Shown here: positions 1 to 6,224 of the stretch, in pieces
Position numbering within the stretch: position 1 is the stretch's first letter
Layout of the letters: each line of letters opens with the position of its first letter
NCBI RefSeq assembly: GCF_042675965.1
Contig: NZ_JBHTKJ010000020.1
Span: 1 to 16,452, forward strand
Length of the DNA stretch: 16,452 nucleotides
Reading direction: 5' to 3'
Source: Virgibacillus_R byunsanensis
GTDB taxonomy: Bacteria > Bacillota > Bacilli > Bacillales > Amphibacillaceae
Translations under genes and position numbers: made by a program
Notes under the pieces: model-generated
Told to the model about the DNA's origin: nothing
The model's input: the letters and a program-made list of their open reading frames with translations, nothing else
Database searches by the model: none

Positions 1-135
1 TGAACAGTGACACGCTTTACAGCTGGTTAAATGGAACACTTTTTTCTAGCTGCGAAAGTTGAGTTATTTATAAAACAAATCGAAGACCGAATCAAATCTA
101 TAGAGGTATTTTATTTTATTTATGCATTAATCAAT

Positions 136-164
136 TTGTGAATCATATCATATCCGCGTATAAT
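136..164 (+). promoter_or_regulatory. SigA-type promoter for the first small-gene cluster
   Basis: A -35 hexamer TTGTGA (136-141) and a perfect -10 TATAAT (159-164) are separated by 17 bp. Transcription would start near 171, a short way before the small ORF at 204 and the recombinase-like gene at 422. The match is good by sequence alone; no regulator site was recognised. Confidence 0.6.
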
Positions 165-203
165 TACGACAATTATAAAAGGTGAATGAAGGGCGGAATG
201 TCA

Positions 204-335
204 ATGAATAGCGAAGTATCAAAAATAAAGATAGGTAATCAATTACAGCATTTGATAGAAATTAATGGGTTTGATATTTTTAGAAATTCATTAATGGAAA
301 ATCTAGAATTTGACCAATCAACTCTACAGAAGTGA
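204..335 (+). CDS. small hypothetical protein (43 aa)
   Basis: This short ORF lies just downstream of a good SigA promoter and 86 nt before the recombinase-like gene. It encodes a mostly helical, soluble-looking peptide beginning MNSEVSKIKIGNQ, with no signal peptide, membrane segment or cysteine. Three in-frame ATGs exist (186, 198, 204). The 204 start is preferred because the purine-rich AGGGCGG at 190-196 is then about 7 nt upstream; the ribosome site is weak in any case. I do not recognise the family. It could be a leader ORF for the following gene, or not be translated at all. Confidence 0.35.
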   Translation: MNSEVSKIKIGNQLQHLIEINGFDIFRNSLMENLEFDQSTLQK

Positions 336-349
336 TTATAAAATATTTA

Positions 350-378
350 GTTCTTACCCAGAACAGTTGGGTAAGAGC
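350..378 (+). repeat. strong inverted repeat (11-bp stem) in the 5' region of the gene at 422
   Basis: The arms at 350-360 and 368-378 pair over 11 positions including one G-T wobble, with a core CTTACCCA/TGGGTAAG and a 7-nt loop. No T-run follows on either strand, so it is not a standard terminator. It sits between the small ORF and the ribosome site of the next gene. It could be an RNA stem that regulates or stabilises the transcript, or a protein-binding dyad. Confidence 0.6.
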
Positions 379-421
379 TACCACAATAAAGTATCTCTAT
401 AAAAGACGAGGAGGAGATTGA

Positions 422-661
422 ATGAAAAAAGCAGTTGGCTATATAAAGGTAAGAAAAGACCGTGTAAACAGTCAACTTAATCAATTGGTTGTAGAGGGTA
501 TAAAAGAGATTTGTAAACGAAATAATTGGGAATTGGTTCAAATTTATCAAGATAAGGTTACTCGAAGATCTAGCCATAAGAAGGAATCAAGGAAATTGTT
601 TACTGATATGAAAATCAATAACTCCGCTGATGTCACAATAATTTTTTGCTTCGGAGAGTAG
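422..661 (+). CDS. solitary serine-recombinase (resolvase) N-domain-like protein without catalytic serine; frame continues past an amber stop
   Basis: The 79-residue product starts KKAVGYIKVRKDRVNSQ, then has an EICKRNNWELVQIYQD segment. This resembles the first half of the serine-recombinase catalytic domain (YxRVST..Q, then a helix, then W-E-L-V-x-I-Y-x-D). Where active enzymes have R and S in the YxRVS motif, this protein has K and R. The later LDRLxR arginine motif is also missing, so recombination activity is not expected. The start is secure: GAGGAGG lies just upstream of ATG 422. The stop is TAG at 659-661, but the same frame stays open for 40 more sensible codons (LIYGPNEIDF...) to TAG at 782-784. 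This suggests a 120-residue ancestor cut by a nonsense mutation, or readthrough. Two similar proteins are encoded at 838 and 5059. Function unknown. Confidence 0.65.
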   Translation: MKKAVGYIKVRKDRVNSQLNQLVVEGIKEICKRNNWELVQIYQDKVTRRSSHKKESRKLFTDMKINNSADVTIIFCFGE

Positions 662-784
662 TTGATTTATGGACCTAACGAGATTGACTTCGTTTTAATG
701 GAAGATTTGAAGATTGCGGATAAAGTAAAAAAGAACTTTTCATACTTAGTCTTAAAAACGCTTAAAAAATACTATGAAGTGTAG
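662..784 (+). pseudogene. in-frame 3' continuation of the recombinase-like gene after the amber codon
   Basis: Immediately after the TAG at 659-661 the same reading frame runs for 40 codons with ordinary composition, including a lysine- and tyrosine-rich helix near its end, and stops at TAG 782-784. It has no start codon or ribosome site of its own. The simplest reading is that it is the detached C-terminal third of the upstream protein. Stop-codon readthrough cannot be excluded. Confidence 0.45.
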
Positions 785-816
785 CAATAATGTTACAAAT
801 TAACGCTACACCTTTT
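779..816 (+). terminator. bipartite hairpin followed by CTTTT (weak terminator or attenuator)
   Basis: GTGTAGC (779-785) pairs perfectly with GCTACAC (805-811), and an inner GTTA/TAAC pair stacks inside it. CTTTT follows at 812-816. The hairpin spans the end of the extended first recombinase-like frame and precedes the ribosome site of the second. It could partly uncouple the two genes. The T-run is short, so termination would be weak. Confidence 0.35.
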
Positions 817-837
817 AATACAGGAGGTCATATAAAA

Positions 838-1134
838 ATGAAAAAGAAAATGAAAGCAGTAGGTTACGTATCAGTTATAAAAAAATATCCAAAAAGTAAG
901 GAACATCAAAAAGTTATGCAGGGATTCCAATTGCTATGTGATAAGAAAGGATGGGAACTAGTTAAAATCTATGAAGATAAGAAGGAATCTTCCAAAGATC
1001 CAACACCTGAGATGGCTAGAATGTTTAGGGAGGTATCAATGAACAAAGATAGTGATATAGAAATCACAATTCACTATGTTTTTGGAGGCTACATGGTAAA
1101 TCAAAAAAAGCAGGACACTGTTTCAAACCTCTAG
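838..1134 (+). CDS. second solitary resolvase-N-domain-like protein lacking catalytic residues (98 aa)
   Basis: ATG 838 is chosen over the upstream ATG at 790 because AGGAGG (822-827) lies 10 nt before it. The upstream ATG has no ribosome site and lies inside a hairpin. The product begins with basic residues, then KAVGYVSVIKKYPKSKEHQ, then a helix and GWELVKIYEDK. This parallels the protein at 422 and the beta1-helix-beta2 start of serine recombinases. The YxRVS arginine and serine are replaced by S and I, and there is no LDRLxR motif or C-terminal DNA-binding domain. It is therefore unlikely to cut DNA. It may be an accessory or regulatory protein built on the resolvase fold, or a decaying gene. 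It lies directly upstream of the large nuclease-like gene. Confidence 0.65.
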   Translation: MKKKMKAVGYVSVIKKYPKSKEHQKVMQGFQLLCDKKGWELVKIYEDKKESSKDPTPEMARMFREVSMNKDSDIEITIHYVFGGYMVNQKKQDTVSNL

Positions 1135-1490
1135 AATGATTTAATTTATAATAAAAAAACTGGGTGGGTCGATACAGGGAGGTAAGACCAACCTCAAGTT
1201 AAAGAAGGAAATAACCAAAAGAAGAATTGCTGATGTATTCAAAAATAAAAGAGGAAGTAACTAGCACAAGAATAGGAACATTTCAGTAGTAAAATGTTCA
1301 TGTTACCAAACCTGCAAAAAACATGTGATTGAGAAGTTTTTTAGTAATATACGAGAGGTAGCCAATGAGATTGCATGGAAGGGCAGTCTTTTTGTTTGCT
1401 TTTTTTATATTGTTTACCTGAATCTTTATTTGTTGTTTCTTCCATTTATACATTAGAACCATTATAGTTTTTAGTAAGAGGAGGGCTGGT
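1135..1490 (+). other. intergenic region with a coding relic and an 8-bp inverted repeat
   Basis: This 356-nt stretch separates the second recombinase-like gene from the large nuclease-like gene. An open frame without a start codon (1145-1264) encodes a basic stretch containing GGSIQGGKTNLKLKKEIT and looks like the tail of a lost gene. At 1276-1299, GAACATTT and AAATGTTC form a perfect inverted repeat with an 8-nt loop and no T-run. An 18-codon hydrophobic ORF (1365-1421) has only a weak AGAGG ribosome site. No convincing promoter for the next gene was found. Confidence 0.4.
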
Positions 1491-4400
1491 ATGAAAACGC
1501 CATATGAATTTTATAAGAAAATGCATCCACAACAATTTTCAGATTCAAAGAGTACTAGAAAAATTGATTTGAGCAAAGATATGTTTGATTACTACTTAGA
1601 AACATTAACAAGTAGGAGTCAAGAAAAAGAATTTGAAAACTTCTGCAGGAAAATAGCTGAAAAAGAAATCTGTCCAAATCTAATCATTCAGACAGGTCCT
1701 ACTGGTGGTGGAGATAGTAAAGTTGATACCGAAACTTACCCAGTTTCAGATGACATTGCACTGTCTTGGTACAGTGGCGTTGGTAGAGAGGCTTCTAAGG
1801 AAAGATGGGCTTTTGCCATTAGTGCAAAGAAAGATTGGAAAAGTAAAGTAAAATCGGATGTCAAAAAAATTGTAGGGACTGGTAGGGGATATAGTGTTAT
1901 TTATTTTATGAGTAACCAGTTTATTTCTGATAAAAAGAGGGCTGATACTGAAGATGAACTAAGGAAAACGTATGAAGTAAATATCAGAATCCTCGATAAA
2001 ATGTGGTTACTTGAGAAAGTGTTTAGTAGTAAGCATGAAAAAATTGCAGTTGAATGTTTTAATATCTCAGATAGATTTAGAGAAGCCGATGAAATAGGAA
2101 GTAGAGATTATGCGAGAAAAAAGAGACTGGATGACATTGAGGGACAGATTAAAGAGGATATAGAAAATGGTAATTATCACATACTTTCAGAAAAGGCTTT
2201 AGAAGCTGCGATAATTAGTAGAGAACTGGAACTTCCAAATATAGAAACTTCCGGGAAATTTGAGAGGGCAAAAAATATAATTAAAAGATACGGAACACAT
2301 GTACAGAAAAAGGAATGTTTGTATCAATGGGCTTGGTCTATGTATTGGTGGTACATGGATTATGATGATTTTTACTTAAGATATCATGATTTTGAATCCC
2401 TAGTAATTGATAGTTCTAATGTTTATGATTTGGAAAAGTTAACTAATCTTTGGATGAATTTACACACTATTACAAAGGGTGATAAGAGTAAATATAATTT
2501 TGAAGCACATACAACAGCAATACAAGAAGAATATGAAAAATTCATTTCAGATACATCAAGGCCTAATGCAGCTTTACAAGCCAAAGCAACTTATATAAAT
2601 GTGAAATTGTTTATGGGTGGAGATATAAATCCATTAGTAGATGAATTTATTGAAATTGTAGAGCAAGGGAAAGATTCATTAGAATTTAATTTCTTAACAA
2701 TAAAAAGAATAATTACGGAATTTCCAATATACCAAAAGGCGAGAAATTACGATACTCTTTTTGAACTACTAGTTTCAATTAGTGTGGAGAGAAAATCAGA
2801 AATTGAGGCAGCAAGATTATTAATAATCCGAAGTGAACAACTCATGAAAGAAAAACCATATACTGCCATTCGATTCTTGGGAAGAGCGATAGTAAAAATG
2901 ACTAAAGATGAAAGTAAAAAAGAATTAACAAGGGCATTACTATTGATGGGACAGTTGTTTGAGAGTGTAGACTTAAATTGGGCAGCACGTGGTTATTATT
3001 TAAACGCGTTTCATCTGTCTATTAATGAGTATTTTAATTTAGGTGAGGTAAATCCTGCGCTTATTGGAAGCTTAAATAGCGTAAAGTTTATAGAACTGAA
3101 ATTAGGAAGATTAATTCACTCATCAGAGTTTTACAAGTTAGAACAAATTGTAATTAATCTGTACCTATCAAATAATCCAGAAAATGAATTGAAAGATATT
3201 GTGGAACAAGAATACAATTATGATTTCATTTTGGGTATACAAATATTTAGGACAGATTTAAATGATTTAAAAAAACTTTCATATTTTCCGAATTATTTAG
3301 AGGAGTGGGGATTAGAATTTTCGTCTATAGCTATAAAATATTGTTTAGGCCATGTAGATGAAGAATTTAGCAATTCTTTTAATAATAATACGGAAGCGAT
3401 GGAAGATTTTATAACTAAGTGGTACAATCAACCGGCTAGATTACAATTGATAGGATTACCATGGTATGGTACACGGAATAGCTATATTTTAAGTAGTAAA
3501 GTGATTGGATGTAAAATAAATATTTCCTCTGATATTCATTTCCCTTGTATTGAAATTGGCGAAAGTATATTAGGGTCAATTGAAGGTTTCCTATCCACTG
3601 GGACCGTAGATAAAATTCATTCATTTATTCCAGAAATCAATTTGCAAATTAAGTATATTGGACATGATGAGTTCTCCCTAAAAATAAAAAGGGATGAAGA
3701 TAGCATTAATCCTAAATATATAATAACTTGTTCAAGCTATCCAGAAATAAATACGCCTGATGTTCAGATGAAAGTAAAAGAGTTTATAAAAGATGCAACA
3801 ATTCAATTAATGGCTGAAATGGTTAATCTTGAATCATTTGATACTGCCGTTAAGCAAATGCTTGCAAAAGACAGTGCTTTAGATAGAGCAATCAATTTTA
3901 CAGGCAGTTCATCAATAGTATTTGAATATTTTAGTAAAGAAACACCTACGGTCAATAGTGTAGTCGAAAAGAATGGCTCAGAATTTGCATTAGAAAGAAA
4001 GAAACCTGTATATATAGTAGATACTCTTATAAATGAAGAAAAAGAAGAGAATAACGATACAATTGATGTTAAATATGAGAAACCATCTGAAGAAGAATTT
4101 AACATAGAAAATACTAAACAATCTGATATAGAAACTTTAGATATTATCAATATACCTTTATGGGAACAGTCTAAGTGGAAGGGGATATATTTTACTGGAG
4201 AATCTTCGCCTTTACCAGTATTTTCACCAATGTTTTCTTATGGTAAAGCTGGTCAGGAAATATTTAGAGAATGGATTGAGAAAGTAGGAAATGTTGATAC
4301 GAAGAATAATATTAGGGTTTGCATAATAAAAGGGGTGAATAGAAATAAGCCTTATGATTATAGGGTTCTATTTACCGCTAATGAAAATTTAATAAGAACG

Positions 4401-4748
4401 AATAATTTAACGTCTAATAATTTAATAATGAGTCCAGCACGTATTATAACAATGGAACCAAGTGATCATGTCAACCTAGACATGTTTATTGAAGCATATA
4501 AAAAGGTCGGGAAATATATAATGTTTCCCAGTTCGTTTAATGAGAATAAATCTTTATTTATGAATAAGGAATTGAATATTATAAAAAATGAAATTGAAAT
4601 AATAAATGCGTGGCAGATAGATGAGGGTAGTTATCTTTCACTTGCAATATTACCAGCCGATGAACCTGTAATTCCAGCAGTTGTTAAAGATGCACCAGTA
4701 TTAAAGGTTTTTGATAGAAATAAAAAGTTCAAAAATAAAATGGATTGA
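1491..4748 (+). CDS. large PD-(D/E)XK (Mrr-like) nuclease-domain protein with helical-repeat middle; candidate antiphage defence protein
   Basis: The 1085-residue product has no signal peptide or membrane segment, so it is cytoplasmic. GAGGAGG lies shortly before ATG 1491. Residues about 45-190 form a restriction-endonuclease-like domain: PTGGGDSKVDTE (70-81) supplies D75, D79 and E81, and the strand WAFAISAKKDW (106-116) carries S-A-K113 where PD-(D/E)XK enzymes have (D/E)xK. Mrr-type enzymes also vary this position. Residues about 200-640 are helix-rich, tetratricopeptide-like and probably a sensor or scaffold. Residues about 890-1085 form a compact C-terminal domain starting KWKGIYF that I do not recognise. 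No Walker ATPase motif was found. Architecture and the neighbouring recombinase-like genes suggest a single-gene DNA-targeting defence protein; this is inference. Very AT-rich codon use points to horizontal acquisition. Confidence 0.7.
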   Translation: MKTPYEFYKKMHPQQFSDSKSTRKIDLSKDMFDYYLETLTSRSQEKEFENFCRKIAEKEICPNLIIQTGPTGGGDSKVDTETYPVSDDIALSWYSGVGREASKERWAFAISAKKDWKSKVKSDVKKIVGTGRGYSVIYFMSNQFISDKKRADTEDELRKTYEVNIRILDKMWLLEKVFSSKHEKIAVECFNISDRFREADEIGSRDYARKKRLDDIEGQIKEDIENGNYHILSEKALEAAIISRELELPNIETSGKFERAKNIIKRYGTHVQKKECLYQWAWSMYWWYMDYDDFYLRYHDFESLVIDSSNVYDLEKLTNLWMNLHTITKGDKSKYNFEAHTTAIQEEYEKFISDTSRPNAALQAKATYINVKLFMGGDINPLVDEFIEIVEQGKDSLEFNFLTIKRIITEFPIYQKARNYDTLFELLVSISVERKSEIEAARLLIIRSEQLMKEKPYTAIRFLGRAIVKMTKDESKKELTRALLLMGQLFESVDLNWAARGYYLNAFHLSINEYFNLGEVNPALIGSLNSVKFIELKLGRLIHSSEFYKLEQIVINLYLSNNPENELKDIVEQEYNYDFILGIQIFRTDLNDLKKLSYFPNYLEEWGLEFSSIAIKYCLGHVDEEFSNSFNNNTEAMEDFITKWYNQPARLQLIGLPWYGTRNSYILSSKVIGCKINISSDIHFPCIEIGESILGSIEGFLSTGTVDKIHSFIPEINLQIKYIGHDEFSLKIKRDEDSINPKYIITCSSYPEINTPDVQMKVKEFIKDATIQLMAEMVNLESFDTAVKQMLAKDSALDRAINFTGSSSIVFEYFSKETPTVNSVVEKNGSEFALERKKPVYIVDTLINEEKEENNDTIDVKYEKPSEEEFNIENTKQSDIETLDIINIPLWEQSKWKGIYFTGESSPLPVFSPMFSYGKAGQEIFREWIEKVGNVDTKNNIRVCIIKGVNRNKPYDYRVLFTANENLIRTNNLTSNNLIMSPARIITMEPSDHVNLDMFIEAYKKVGKYIMFPSSFNENKSLFMNKELNIIKNEIEIINAWQIDEGSYLSLAILPADEPVIPAVVKDAPVLKVFDRNKKFKNKMD

Positions 4749-4756
4749 TAACCCCG

Positions 4757-4837
4757 ATGAGTGAATATGAACAAACACTAAATAAATACGATTCATATAC
4801 AATATTGTTTATTTCAAATCGGTTGTTAAAATGTTAA
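4757..4837 (+). CDS. possible 26-aa ORF 8 nt after the large nuclease-like gene
   Basis: An ATG at 4757 opens 26 codons (MSEYEQTLNKYDSYTILF...) just after the stop of the large gene, which would allow translational coupling. No ribosome site precedes it. Its start MSEY recalls the MSEF start of the small peptide on the opposite strand. The segment also contains a 7-bp inverted repeat ATATGAA/TTCATAT. It may be spurious. Confidence 0.2.
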   Translation: MSEYEQTLNKYDSYTILFISNRLLKC

Positions 4838-4840
4838 TAC

Positions 4841-4879
4841 AAAAAAGGAGGTATCAATTAGTGTACCAATTGTGCCTCC
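4841..4879 (-). terminator. intrinsic terminator of the leftward recombinase-like/small-peptide operon
   Basis: Read leftward, GGAGG (4879-4875) and CAATT (4872-4868) pair with AATTG (4859-4855) and CCTCC (4851-4847), with an 8-nt loop and a small internal bulge. TTTTTT follows (complement of A4841-4846). It lies about 85 nt after the stop of the 32-residue peptide gene. Read rightward the hairpin has no T-run. Confidence 0.7.
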
Positions 4880-4963
4880 CTAAAATCATCTCCATTTATT
4901 GTTTCCTAGCCTTTTTAAACACGTTACTTTAGAAGTTTTGAGGTTAGTTGCAATATAGAATTC

Positions 4964-5062
4964 TCAAAATGGTAAATCAGGAACATCCTCATCATCATAA
5001 GGATAAGAATATTCATTTATAATCCAACTTGTGATAGGTGGTATGTTAATAAATTCACTCAT
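4964..5062 (-). CDS. 32-aa acidic peptide with an SSB-like C-terminal tip, translationally coupled
   Basis: This ORF starts with ATG at 5062-5060, sharing ATGA (5062-5059) with the stop of the upstream recombinase-like gene. That 4-bp overlap is typical of coupled translation. The peptide begins MSEFINIPPITSW and ends YDDEDVPDLPF. The last ten residues closely resemble the acidic tip of bacterial SSB (about DDDLPF or DDDIPF). SSB uses that tip to recruit DNA repair and replication proteins. The resemblance is seen in the sequence; mimicry is inference. No signal peptide or membrane segment is present. An intrinsic terminator follows the gene, so this is the second and last gene of a small leftward operon. 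It is too short for family assignment. Confidence 0.55.
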   Translation of the reverse strand: MSEFINIPPITSWIINEYSYPYDDEDVPDLPF

Positions 5063-5355
5063 ATCAAAAGACAGTCAGTCCCATCAAATTTCACACCCTT
5101 TTCAGTTTTAGGTAACAGTACCTTGGTTACGTCCTTATTAACAACAAGAAATGTAATAAACTGTTCCCATGCAGGCAAATCATCACAATCCTCGGTCTTA
5201 TTTAAATCATGAAAAATTGCCATTAGTTCAATTTCATTATATCCATTTGATTTTTCTTTTTCCGCTTCACAATACTCGAAGATTTCTTCATAGAATTCAC
5301 TTGTATACTGATTCCTTGTAGTTGCAAAATAAGCAACTGCTTTGTATTTTTGCAT
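5059..5355 (-). CDS. third resolvase-N-domain-like protein lacking catalytic serine (98 aa)
   Basis: The product starts KYKAVAYFATTRNQYTSEF, continues with an acidic helix, and ends near VTKVLLPKTEKG. This follows the serine-recombinase N-domain order of beta1, helix, beta2 and then the strand that in active enzymes leads to LDRLxR. The YxRVS motif reads Y-F-A-T-T, so both the catalytic arginine and serine are gone, and the later arginine motif is reduced to K-T-E-K-G. AAGGAGG before the ATG fixes the start, and an extended -10 promoter lies about 45 nt upstream. It is the first gene of an operon with the coupled 32-residue peptide. It is related in style, though diverged, to the proteins at 422 and 838. 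A regulatory or DNA-binding role is possible; recombinase activity is unlikely. Confidence 0.65.
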   Translation of the reverse strand: MQKYKAVAYFATTRNQYTSEFYEEIFEYCEAEKEKSNGYNEIELMAIFHDLNKTEDCDDLPAWEQFITFLVVNKDVTKVLLPKTEKGVKFDGTDCLLI

Positions 5356-5398
5356 ACCATCTCCTCCTTAATGATTCCATATTTTTAATTTCATAAGG

Positions 5399-5407
5399 AG
5401 TATAACA
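5399..5407 (-). promoter_or_regulatory. extended -10 promoter for the leftward operon
   Basis: Read leftward, TGTTATACT combines an extended TG with the -10 hexamer TATACT. No good -35 is visible at 17-18 nt, which is common for extended -10 promoters. Transcription would begin about 35 nt before the ATG at 5355. Confidence 0.45.
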
Positions 5408-5492
5408 AGAATTAAAAAAGACCACATCTTCATTTATTAAAATTATTGATAAATATTGCAATGGTATAAGCATGTATCACAGGATACTATAT

Positions 5493-5520
5493 AAAAAAAG
5501 CAGGTTCTATTCACCCGCTT
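5493..5520 (-). terminator. terminator hairpin of the degenerate T-box copy
   Basis: Read leftward, AAGCGGGT pairs with ACCTGCTT at seven of eight positions across a short loop, followed by a run of seven T bases in total (complement of A5493-5499). The equivalent hairpin at 11855-11880 is perfectly paired. Confidence 0.6.
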
Positions 5521-5588
5521 CTCATTGTGAATTCTATAATAATGTATTCTAGATTATCTTCTTTAATTGAAATGTTATGTGTTTTCAA
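5511..5588 (-). CDS. 25-codon ORF in the degenerate T-box copy, TTG start
   Basis: The ORF has the same length as, and clear similarity to, the ORF at 11871-11948. Both share the tail EDNxEYIIxEFTMRSG and stop at the same place inside the terminator hairpin. Several of the differences between the copies are synonymous third-position changes. Here the start would be TTG instead of ATG, with only GGGG upstream as a weak ribosome site. The conservation suggests that the sequence was once translated. Current expression is doubtful because the copy has lost its promoter. Confidence 0.3.
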   Translation of the reverse strand: MKTHNISIKEDNLEYIIIEFTMRSG

Positions 5589-5757
5589 GACACATGCCCC
5601 GCACACCAATCTTTTTTATCTCACCATGGAAGTATACTTATTTTAACAAAATTTCAGATTCAAAGCCCAATTCCAATTTGCCGTAGTACTTGTTTTTACC
5701 AGCGCCAAGTACTCTTAAAGCCAAAAGATAATTTTACTGCTCGAAGATGAATTTGTA

Positions 5758-5880
5758 ATGGTTGTTGCAGAGACTTTTGATGACATACGTGCTGTCAAAT
5801 CTTTTCTCTTAGACTATGCAATAGAAGTAAATTTAGAAAAGGTAAGTGAACTTAGAAATGATTTAATCTTCGGTCGTTAA
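5758..5880 (+). pseudogene. 3' fragment of an unrecognised gene
   Basis: The plus frame encodes a plausible protein end, ETFDDIRAVKSFLLDYAIEV followed by NLEKVSELRNDLIFGR, ending at TAA 5878-5880. An intrinsic terminator follows. Open codons extend upstream to about 5719, but coding-like sequence is cut at the junction with the T-box relic (about 5738). The first ATG (5758) has no ribosome site. I read it as the C-terminal remainder of a gene whose 5' part was lost when the T-box copy was joined here. Family not recognised. Confidence 0.45.
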
Positions 5881-5892
5881 CTTAGGTAAAAG

Positions 5893-5925
5893 AACCATTC
5901 CTCTTGTAGAATGGTTTCTTCTCTT
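5893..5925 (+). terminator. intrinsic terminator after the truncated gene
   Basis: AACCATTC (5893-5900) pairs perfectly with GAATGGTT (5909-5916) across an 8-nt loop, followed by a T-rich tail TCTTCTCTTT. Confidence 0.7.
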
Positions 5926-5996
5926 TATGTCTGATAGATAGTAATAATATCTATAATGGATTTGTACGGTCCCTATTTCGGAAATATTTTGAATAA

Positions 5997-6019
5997 GTGG
6001 TAATTGTAACAATTAACAC
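5997..6019 (+). promoter_or_regulatory. 23-bp near-perfect dyad, operator-like
   Basis: The core TAATTGT-A-ACAATTA (6001-6015) is a perfect 7-1-7 inverted repeat. It extends through one mismatched pair to GTG/CAC at the outer ends. The spacing resembles Fur-superfamily boxes, but the bases do not match the Fur, PerR or Zur consensus. It lies about 225 nt upstream of the decayed PNPOx-like gene and may be a leftover operator for it. No regulator was assigned. Confidence 0.45.
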
Positions 6020-6107
6020 TAAACTAGATTTTCTTCAACACGTGTTTAATAAAATTAGAGTAGGATGTATTAGATATTGTTTAAATACATAAAAGGACAC
6101 CTAAACG

Positions 6108-6158
6108 GTAATAATGAAGGATTGTTTATATGGACAATCCTTACAAAAGAATTATTAC
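6108..6158 (+). repeat. nested inverted repeat, 9-bp inner and 8-bp outer stems
   Basis: AAGGATTGT (6117-6125) pairs with ACAATCCTT (6134-6142), and the flanking GTAATAAT (6108-6115) pairs with ATTATTAC (6151-6158). The unpaired stretches are 1 nt on the left and 8 nt on the right. No T-run follows. The motif AAAGGATTGT recurs at 6228-6237. It could be an RNA regulatory stem, a remnant of a mobile-element end or an operator. Confidence 0.55.
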
Positions 6159-6224
6159 TCATGACATTAACTTTTAAAACTATTGTTACCTAACACCTTG
6201 TAATGAGTTTTAACGTAAGAATTA

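Larger units (their letters stand above)
5491..5738 (-). ncRNA. degenerate, 5'-truncated T-box leader copy with its short ORF and terminator
   Basis: Read leftward, this segment aligns along its length with the intact T-box unit at 11855-12095. It keeps Stem I (GTACTTG/CAAGTAC where the other copy has GCTTG/CAAGC, a compensatory change), the apical CTGGT motif and the specifier area GAATTGGG. It also keeps GCGGGGCATGTGTC. The T-box motif has decayed: TTGGTGTGCGG replaces GTGGTACCGCGG. Homology stops abruptly at about 5738, exactly where an unrelated plus-strand coding fragment ends, so the promoter side is missing. It ends in a terminator-like hairpin. It may be a relic or may still form part of the upstream region of the gene at 5355. 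Confidence 0.65.

Noticed and set aside
31..141. 36-codon ORF at the left edge (MEHFFLAAKVELF...)
   Set aside because: It has no ribosome site and overlaps the -35 of the promoter at 136. It may be a coding remnant but cannot be supported as a gene.
790..837. Upstream ATG extension of the second recombinase-like gene
   Set aside because: ATG 790 lacks a ribosome site and lies inside a hairpin. AGGAGG at 822-827 clearly serves ATG 838.
1365..1421. 18-codon hydrophobic ORF (MRLHGRAVFLFAFF...) that could be a type I toxin-like peptide
   Set aside because: It is very short, with a weak ribosome site, no visible antisense promoter and no family match.
4861..4932. GTG-started 23-codon hydrophobic ORF after a perfect AGGAGG
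   Set aside because: The AGGAGG is the arm of the leftward terminator hairpin and would be sequestered. The match is best explained by the terminator.
5640..5735. Protein-like frame (VLGAGKNKYYGKLELGF and its partner at about 12005-12120)
   Set aside because: The two copies first looked like diverged protein genes. The conserved blocks are instead Stem I of a T-box RNA, with compensatory base changes.
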